Shown here: positions 57,644-64,000 of the stretch, in pieces | How positions within the stretch are numbered: the stretch's first letter is position 1 | Layout: each line of letters opens with the position of its first letter | DNA from: Symmetrospora coprosmae | Taxonomy: Eukaryota > Basidiomycota > Cystobasidiomycetes > Symmetrosporaceae | Assembly (NCBI GenBank): GCA_008802785.1 | Contig: VUYT01000022.1 | Location: 62,001-126,000 of the forward strand | Reading direction: 5' to 3' | DNA: 64,000 nucleotides | The notes under the pieces: generated by a model | The model's database searches: none | What the model was told of the DNA's origin: nothing | The model's input: the letters and a program-made list of their open reading frames with translations, nothing else | Translations under genes and position numbers: made by a program

Positions 57644-57936
57644 GCTTGATTTCCGTGCCTTCGTCATGTTCCTGTCGCGCTGCTGTACAGACCTGTCCTC
57701 GTTGTTGCAGAAGCACAGTCCTTGCACGGACTATACCAGGCGCGTCCCTCTTCGCGCATGTGTATCCAAGTTCGTTGTGGGTGCCTTTCCCTTCGCTCCC
57801 TCCGGCCGAACAGCTGTTCCGAGATGCCGGCTCAAAGCCGACTGCCCGCCAGCTGCAGGGCGCCTGTCAAGACATGCTGTCTGGTGCTTTCGTTCCAGCC
57901 AGACTGACCGTTCCCATATCTACACTCTGAGGGAGC

Positions 57937-59155
57937 ATGTCTCCACAGCATGAATCGAGCTTTAACGAGCCTATCCCGGCGATCGCTGACGACGTCCTGA
58001 AGGTCTCGTTCCCCGCCGAGCATGTTCTCCACATCGCCATGAATCGGCCGAAAGCGTACAATGCCATGGTGCGCGCAGAGCCTCTCCAGACGCGTAGCAC
58101 AGCGCGGAACTGAAGCCGCCCCAAGCAATGCTCGTGTCTTGCCAGAACGCGGCGATGGAACGAGCACTCAACGTCATCTTCGACTGGTTCGAGCGAGAGC
58201 CAACGCTCTATGTCGCCGTGCTAGGCTCGACTCAGAAGAAAGCCTGGTGTGCAGGACAGGACCTGAAGGAGATGGTGCGCAAAAACCTCTGCCCCCGTCT
58301 CTTCCCGATGGCAGGCACACACTGACGTCTTTCCTGACCCCGCCAGCGGGAGCGGCGTGAGAACGTGTCCAACCCTCTGGTCGAAAAGTCTCGGAATGGC
58401 TTCGGAGGGATGAGTACACGCTTCACAAAGTATGCGTCAAGGCGTGTCTGGTTTCTGGTTCAATGTCTCCTGTCAAAGCTGAAGGGGATCGGCGGTTCGC
58501 CAGGAAACCCATCATCGGAGCTATTAACGGCTTCGCAATGGGAGGAGGCAGCGAGATGGTCGTCAACCTGGACCTAGCTGTACTCGGAGAGTCGGCCACG
58601 TTGGGATTCCCTGAAGTCAAGCGCGGAGTCACAGTAGGCGCTGGTGGCGTGCCACGTCTCGTCCGCCTAGTCGGGCATATGCGAGGTGGGCCAGACAGCC
58701 GACACACTTAGATCGAGCGAACTATATACTGATCATGCGCTCACTTGACGTAGCTACGGAGCTGCTCCTGACGGGACGCCCGATACCCGCCCCTGAAGCG
58801 CTTCAGCTGGGCCTCGTCACGCGGGTAGTACCGGACGTGCAGGTCGACACTGAGGCAGTCAAGCTGGCGCAAGAGATAGCGTCGAACAGTCCCGATTCTG
58901 TTCGCGTGCTGATGCACGGGATCAGGCTCAGCGGAGAGGTCGCGTCCGTCGACCGTGCTTTTGCGCTCAACATGAACGGCGCGGAATGGGATGCAATGTG
59001 GAGCGGAGAAAACCTCAAGGAAGGGTGAGTGACTGACGAAGTGCCCTTTGCGCGCGCTCTTTCCGTGCGAAAGGCTGTTCTTACGGCTCTTTACCCACAG
59101 CCTGAAGGCGTTTGCGGAACGGAGAGAACCCAAATGGCGGCCGAGCAAGCTGTGA
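57937..59155 (+). CDS. Enoyl-CoA hydratase/isomerase family protein with peroxisomal PTS1
   Basis: Crotonase-fold enzyme, probably in peroxisomal beta-oxidation or branched-acid catabolism. Exon 1 starts MSPQHESSF and reads VLHIAMNRPKAYNAM. It joins NAAMERALNVIFDWFE, then AWCAGQDLKEM, RERRENVSNP and GFGGMSTRFTKKPIIGAINGFAMGGGSEM. The oxyanion residues and both candidate acid residues (GGGSEMV, GFPEVKRG) are present. A later join gives GHMRATELLLTGRPIPAPEALQLGLV. The last exon (about 59101-59155), reached through a GTGAGT intron, ends AERREPKWRPSKL. The Ser-Lys-Leu tail is a canonical peroxisomal targeting signal. There are about six exons. It follows Dre2 on the same strand by about 290 nt. 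Confidence 0.88.
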
Positions 59156-59720
59156 ATTTGTACGGGCATGTACAGGATGCCGAAAGAGATGCATCGAAGG
59201 CACCCTTTGCCGAACTGACACGTATCAGGCAGCTCAGTCGTGCGGCTCTGTCACTCCGTGTTCCTCCCCTTCCTCCGTCCTGCCTGGTTTCTCCTTTGAC
59301 CACACGCTACCTTGGTCCTCACCATCTATCGGGTATGCTCAGCAAAGTCGCAATCTCGTCCAATAGCTGTTCGTGGAAACGATTCACTCCAGGCCCAGGC
59401 CACCCTCATCACAAGGGCGATGCTCCGCAAACGTTGACATACCCGGCCCGGAGCCGTAACGACTGACGTGCCTTTACACGGACCTCCCGCTTTCTACAAC
59501 TCTTATCACGTAAGCCTCGGCTATCACGACGTCCACTGACGGACCCCGTGCGTCAATGCGGTGCGTTCGCCTCGGCAGCCACGTCATGCTGGAGCTGTTC
59601 GGAGGTTGCGCCTTTGGCCATAAAAGGCGAGGTGCTGCTGTCCTCGCCGGCTCTCTCCTCTTCAAGCATCTCGCATAAGCACAGATACACCTGACTCACA
59701 CAACAGCTCAATCAGCAATC
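59156..59720. promoter_or_regulatory. Promoter region of the Hsp12-like gene
   Basis: 565 nt upstream of the stress gene. A TATA-like CATAAAAGG sits at about 59619-59627, about 100 nt before the start codon. A CCACGTCA (TGACGTGG on the other strand) lies at about 59579-59586, a CRE/ATF-type half-site of the kind bound by stress bZIP factors. CCCCT (STRE-like) occurs near 59263. Sites are seen in the sequence; their use is inference. Confidence 0.4.
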
Positions 59721-60631
59721 ATGTCCGACGCATTCAGACAGACCCCAGGAGAGAAGATCCACGTGAGTAACGTTCGCCCAGCACTCGTATTCATCGCGCG
59801 GCGAGGCTTACCTTGTTCATATGGCCTTCCTCTCGCATCTCGCATCTAGAACGCCGTCAAGCCTGATGCGCAGAAGACGTGGACCGAGAAGAAGGGCGAC
59901 CAGATCAGTGGCACTGTCGACAAGGGCCTGTCTCATGGCCAGCCTGAGCACAACAAGTCTGCCACGCAGAAGGTCATTGACAGTGAGTGTCGCGACATCC
60001 GTTCGTCCGCGCCACAGAGCGGTCCTGACGTATGTGCCCTGACGCTCTCTTTGCTGTACAGGCGTGACCCCAGGCAACGACGCCCACACCACCACCTCGC
60101 ATGACGTTGGCCGAAGGGACCCGCTCTCCTCTGCCCAGGCAGCCCTCACGCCCGACAGCCACAAGTCGACTGGCACTTACACCAAGGACCAGGTCCTCGG
60201 CCACGGCGATAACGCAGCTGCGCACGTCCAGCCCAACAGCCAGAAGTCTATCGGTCAGAAGATCACCGACAGTGAGTCTATAAGCTCCACTCAATCATGT
60301 CTTTTCGTGGACACCGACTGACCTTGTTATTGTTCTGCTCGCAGCTGTCACCCCTGGCTCGACCAACCACTCGGTCGAGGACCACACGAGGCGCGATGCG
60401 CACGACACCGCTGGGGCCAAGCTCAAGCCAGACGCCTTCAAGACCCAGGGCGAGATCAACCACGACCACGCCGCGGGTGTGGCTGACAAGAAGGCTGCTC
60501 AGCACACCGACCCGAACCACAAGAGCATCGGCCAGAAGATCAAGGATGTGATTACGCACCCCAAGGAGGCACTCACCCCGTCGCACAACACGACGACCAC
60601 CGGTACCTCCGGCACCCACCACCGCGCTTAA
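59721..60631 (+). CDS. Hsp9/Hsp12-like hydrophilic stress protein
   Basis: Small, very hydrophilic protein of about 200 residues resembling fungal Hsp12/Hsp9 (hydrophilin), which protects membranes under heat, osmotic or stationary-phase stress. Exon 1 (59721-59762) reads MSDAFRQTPGEKIH. Exon 2 has KPDAQKTWTEKKGDQI and ends ATQKVID. Exons 3 and 4 start SVTPG and TVTPG. The unit KSxxQKxxD-xVTPG recurs at each join (KSATQKVID/SVTPG, KSIGQKITD/TVTPG) and again as KSIGQKIKD near the end. Both inner introns are phase 1 at the same place in the unit, pointing to internal exon duplication. His, Lys, Thr and Asp dominate, and Cys and Trp are nearly absent. It is longer than yeast Hsp12 (109 residues). 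The stop is at 60629-60631. Confidence 0.75.
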
Positions 60632-60885
60632 GCCTGTCTTTCTTGATACACGTCAGCACGTCAGCAAAAGTCAGTGCGATGAGAAGCCACTCCTTGTAGC
60701 AGTCTAGCATTAGTCCAGCGACCACATCTTGTGTCATGCACAGCCGTAGGCAGTCAATCATCAACTCGAGTCTCACATGAACTTGCGACTGCTTATCTGT
60801 GCCAATGGCTACGAGAGCGGAGCGTTTCGCCGTTCCATTCAGAGTTAGTCAGAGGATGTAGATGGGACGTGCCTGGAGCCGATTA

Positions 60886-62462
60886 CTAGCACGCGAACCG
60901 CGGTCGGGGCAGCCGAGCTCCTTTCGTTGCCAGCTCGTCTATCGCAAATACAGACGGCAGGATGTCTTCTACCGCCTTTAGATCTACACGCCACTCTCTC
61001 ATGCTGACGTGGCTTAGAGCGCGGATGCACCGGTCTGCGGGGATTTGGAAGAGAGACAAGGCATTCAGCCCCAAGATCTGCTGCATCATCGTACATGAGA
61101 CCCTACGCACAATAATATCGACCAGCTCGTTGGTGATGACGGCCTGGCGCTGCCTGTTGAATTGCATCTGAAGCTTCGAGATCATCTCGTTGGCATTCTT
61201 GGACGCGTTGTCCATGGCGTTTCGGCGGGCCGAAACCTCGGTGGCGTGACCTGCAGGGAATGGACGGGATCACACGCAATTCAGCTCTGCCACTCCTGCG
61301 TGTCTTGTGCAACACTGTGACTCACCCTCGACGAGAGTCGCGTAGATGGCGTTAGTCAGGGCGAAGCTCGCAAGGTCGGTAACGAGGGCATCGTCAGAAT
61401 CCTCGAGCTCATAGGCGGCGAATTTGGGTGAGGCCTTGAGGGCATCGGCGTTGTGGACCTCCATGATGGACGCCTCGTACGAGATTGACGAGACGAACTG
61501 TTGGCCGGGCAGTGTATTGCGTCAGCGGTCATATACCGCGTTATAAGCGCAATCGCCTGCCCATGGGGGCAGCCTCAATGTAGAGGAGACGTACTCTGTT
61601 GTAGATGATCTTGACGTTGTCGTACTTGAGGTCGAGCTCCTCAATCTGGTCTGCGATAGCGCAGGCATCTGCAAATGTGGGGACGTTCCTGCCAATCTGG
61701 TTGAACGAGAGGCGGACGTTGTTTGGCATTGCCCTGCCGAGCTGCTGCTTTGGCTTGTCGCCGAGGATGATGACTGGGATCTCTGCGTCGGGCCCCGTCT
61801 CTGCGCCGTCCGGGTTGAGGGTGCGCTTTGTCAGTTTCGAGACGGACGAGTGGATGCCGCCGCACAGTCCTCGGTCGGACGAGACGACGATCCAGAGCGT
61901 CTTTTTGCCAGACTCGGCAGAGTCCTCGATAGCAGACTCGTTGAAGACCTCGACGTTGGCGGCGCCGTACTCCTTTGCAGTCCTCATGGCTGTTGGCGGG
62001 TGGGGGCGCCGACGCAACCACGCACACACACGCACGGGCGGGGTCAGCAGGGCAGATCCCAGGGGGGATGGATCGAGAAAGCGCCGCACCCGCTTGAGCC
62101 TTGTTGAGCTTTGTGGTGGCAATCATCTTCATCGAGCTGGTGATCTGTTGCGTCCGTTGTCGTTCGTGACGGATGGATTGCGAGGTAGCAGCAGCAGCAG
62201 ATGCAGGGCAGAAGGGAAGCCACAGGAGCACAGCAGCAGTCAGCCTTCAACGCCAGCAGCAGGGCACACACACACATGCGCACACGACAGTGGACACCAT
62301 GTGACGCACCTTCTGGATGTTCTTGACCGACTTTACACGGCGCTCGAGGTCGCGCAGGGTGGCCTCGGCTGGGGCGCTCGAGGCAAAGGTCCTGGCTGCG
62401 ACATTGGCTGTGACGGGGAGAGCCCGACGGGAGAGAGCGGTCCTGCTTGCGACGGAGAGCAT
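60886..62462 (-). CDS. ATP3: Mitochondrial ATP synthase gamma subunit
   Basis: Central rotor shaft of F1-ATPase. Exon 1 (from 62462) has a mitochondrial presequence ([26 protein letters not shown]) and reads [16 protein letters not shown]. It joins [18 protein letters not shown], the conserved N-terminal helix that enters the catalytic ring. [16 protein letters not shown] and [21 protein letters not shown] follow, the latter with the family core SDRGLCG. Next are IIYNR to [14 protein letters not shown], and finally [38 protein letters not shown]. The conserved protein should end within a few residues after this. The last exon is not clear: the frame runs open through a GTGCGT donor to 60886, and an intron to a short final exon is likely. 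The main body is certain; the 3' boundary is approximate. Confidence 0.93.
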
Positions 62463-63023
62463 GCTGGCTGTGCTATGCTATGGTGGTGCGGCTCTTGCTT
62501 GGGAGAAGTCGGGAGTGAGAGCAATCAATCTCTCCTCTCGCACGGCTCAGCAGCGACAGCGGGCAGCGGGCAGCGGCGGCCTCAGCGGCAGGGGCCGGGA
62601 CAGCCGATTGGGCAAGGGCGAGGCCGGGCTTGGAGAGGCAAAGCTGCAACAAGACGTATACTCGAGCGATGGACTCTGACAGCGCGTCAAGCAGGCCGTA
62701 CATGTGCCATGCCTAGGACGTTACTGTGCGGTTGCGTGGCCCTGGCTTCTACAACGGAGTGGGCCGAGGGCACGGAGGCTGAGGACACATCCCATGTTCG
62801 GGGCCATTCGGGCAAGCTTCAGATCAGATTAGTCTATGCGGAAACGCAAGCCACGCCCATAGACCTGATGCCTGACTGTGTTCGAGTGCTCAGTACCTTG
62901 TGCATCTATTGCTTTGCGTCGCGGCCAAAGACGGTCGGTCCGTACGCGCCTGCCTCCAGAAAACATTGCGATACATAGTGGCCAAGTCCAGCAAGCACTG
63001 GCAGCTTGCGCAAACAGTGCTGC
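62463..63023. other. Intergenic, eIF2-beta to ATP3
   Basis: About 560 nt between two minus-strand genes: the 3' UTR of eIF2-beta and the ATP3 promoter. Open frames here are shadows or short and lack motifs. Confidence 0.5.
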
Positions 63024-64000
63024 TTAGACCTTCTTTCTCTTTGTCGTCGCCTGGTATCCGACCTTGATACTGCTGACAGACTGCTTGGAGCCGCACGTCT
63101 CGCAAGTGACAAAGAAGATACGGTTGTCCTGGAAATGAATGGGCGAAAAGAAATCAGCGATCTGTGCAGACTCTATATTTGGATTCGACACAGGTGCGTA
63201 AAGTGGTGCAAGAACTGACCTTGGTAAGGAGCGTGTCGGGCGACTTGCACGTCTTGCAGGTGACGTATTCGACTGTGCGGCGGCACCGAAAGCGAGAACC
63301 GTCAAAAACGGATCGACCAGGACGCAGAAACTGGCGGCCTGCGGTCGCACGCACCAATGTACCGCCTGAGGACGTTCTCAATCTGCTTCTGCTGGAACCG
63401 GCCCTTGATGATGAGGCGCTTGCTTCCGTCGACGGACCCAGACGTTCCCAGCTCGGCAAAGAGGAACTGGATGACGTGTTCGGGCTGCCTGTGCATCTTT
63501 TTGCAGATGTCCTCGATGTTGGCAAAGAGCGTGCGCTTGGACCCTTCGCGCTGCACATTGGGAGGTGCAATCGTGTAGCGCTTCTTGCCGCCACCTCGCG
63601 ACATGGACGGGTGCGACGCAAAGAGCAGCGAGTAGAAGCGGCCAAGCAGCTCTGTGTACGTGTAGTCGCGGTCGGGCTCTTGCAGCCACAGCTTCTTCTC
63701 GGCCGCAATCTCGGCCTTGGACTTGCCGTCGTCGGCTGCATCGTCGTCGCCGAACGGGTTCTGTGCCAGGTGGCGCGAGAGCATAGGTGCATCGTCAGCA
63801 GCGTGTGCGAGCGATTCGAGTCACGCCATATGTGCGCAGTCATTGCAAGCAACTCACGTCGCCCTCTGCCGGTGGGGCGTCGCCGCCTGCACCTTCATCG
63901 TCCGATCCTCCTGCAGCAGGCGTTGCCTCTCCAGACGCAGGCGCGGTTCCTCCCTCCACGGCCGCTAGCTCCTTCTCGAAGCTGATGAATCGCACAACAG
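63024..64000 (-). CDS. SUI3: Translation initiation factor eIF2 beta subunit (partial, runs off right edge)
   Basis: eIF2-beta binds eIF2-gamma, eIF5 and eIF2B in start-codon selection. The visible part is the C-terminal two thirds. An acidic Ala/Gly stretch ([17 protein letters not shown]) near the right edge joins [18 protein letters not shown]. Then come [67 protein letters not shown] and [14 protein letters not shown]. After an intron come [17 protein letters not shown] and, after another, [26 protein letters not shown]. These form the C4 zinc ribbon. It ends TTKRKKV at the stop 63024-63026. The N-terminal polylysine blocks and the start lie outside the window. Confidence 0.95.

Noticed and set aside
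61605-62978. 457-codon + strand frame opposite ATP3
   Set aside because: Antisense to well-conserved ATP synthase gamma exons and reaching into its promoter; no recognisable motif.
1-64000. Search by eye for mobile elements, LTRs, tRNA or rRNA genes and repeats longer than simple microsatellites
   Set aside because: No reverse transcriptase, transposase or integrase motifs, no long terminal repeats and no convincing tRNA cloverleaf were seen; a covariance-model scan would be needed to exclude small RNAs.

Overview
The window is nuclear DNA of a basidiomycete fungus, most likely a smut relative (Ustilaginomycotina/Exobasidiomycetes); the subphylum is my inference. It is GC-rich and gene-dense. 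Almost every gene is cut by many short introns, typically 50-100 nt, with GTGAGT/GTGCGT donors. The gene content is fungal: GPI anchor synthesis, an exomer ChAPs protein, a CSL transcription factor, cytochrome c peroxidase, an Msb1 protein and an Hsp12-like protein. I see no rRNA, tRNA, CRISPR or intact mobile element. Gene models were joined by eye from conserved motifs and splice sites, so internal exon borders are approximate unless stated.

Layout, left to right. 94-8610, + strand: a membrane-anchored SGNH esterase, the exomer cargo adaptor ChAPs, the GPI-GlcNAc transferase PIG-A/Gpi3, and a SWIM zinc-finger protein of the Sws1/ZSWIM7 type. 8910-16797, - strand: a large CSL (RBP-J/Su(H)) transcription factor, a 2 kb gene-poor stretch, and a UMP/CMP-kinase-like protein that lacks its NMP-binding segment. 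17268-19514, +: a secreted subtilase. 19850-25383, -: a divergent mitochondrial carrier, a group II PLP decarboxylase and the histone N-acetyltransferase Naa40. 25507-39946, +: dynein light intermediate chain, an ABCC full transporter and a Cti6-like PHD protein. 40315-42528, -: cytochrome c peroxidase. 42870-48527, +: a peroxisomal ABCD half-transporter, a chromodomain-less SUV39-type SET methyltransferase and a Nudix-SGNH fusion. 48771-55717, -: Msb1 and an alpha/beta hydrolase. 56370-60631, +: the Fe-S assembly factor Dre2, an enoyl-CoA hydratase-like protein ending in a PTS1 signal, and an Hsp12-like stress protein. 60886-64000, -: ATP synthase gamma, and eIF2-beta running off the right edge.

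The genes are mostly unrelated housekeeping functions, not a dedicated cluster. Loose themes are peroxisomal fatty-acid handling (ABCD transporter, PTS1 hydratase), mitochondrial function (cytochrome c peroxidase, carrier, ATP synthase gamma) and chromatin (CSL, Naa40, PHD/Cti6, SET). The most unusual object is the 391-residue protein at 47166-48527. It joins a Nudix hydrolase domain and a complete SGNH (isoamyl-acetate-hydrolase-like) esterase domain in one uninterrupted exon. Second is the kinase-like gene at 15632-16797, which keeps its P-loop but has lost the nucleoside-monophosphate site.
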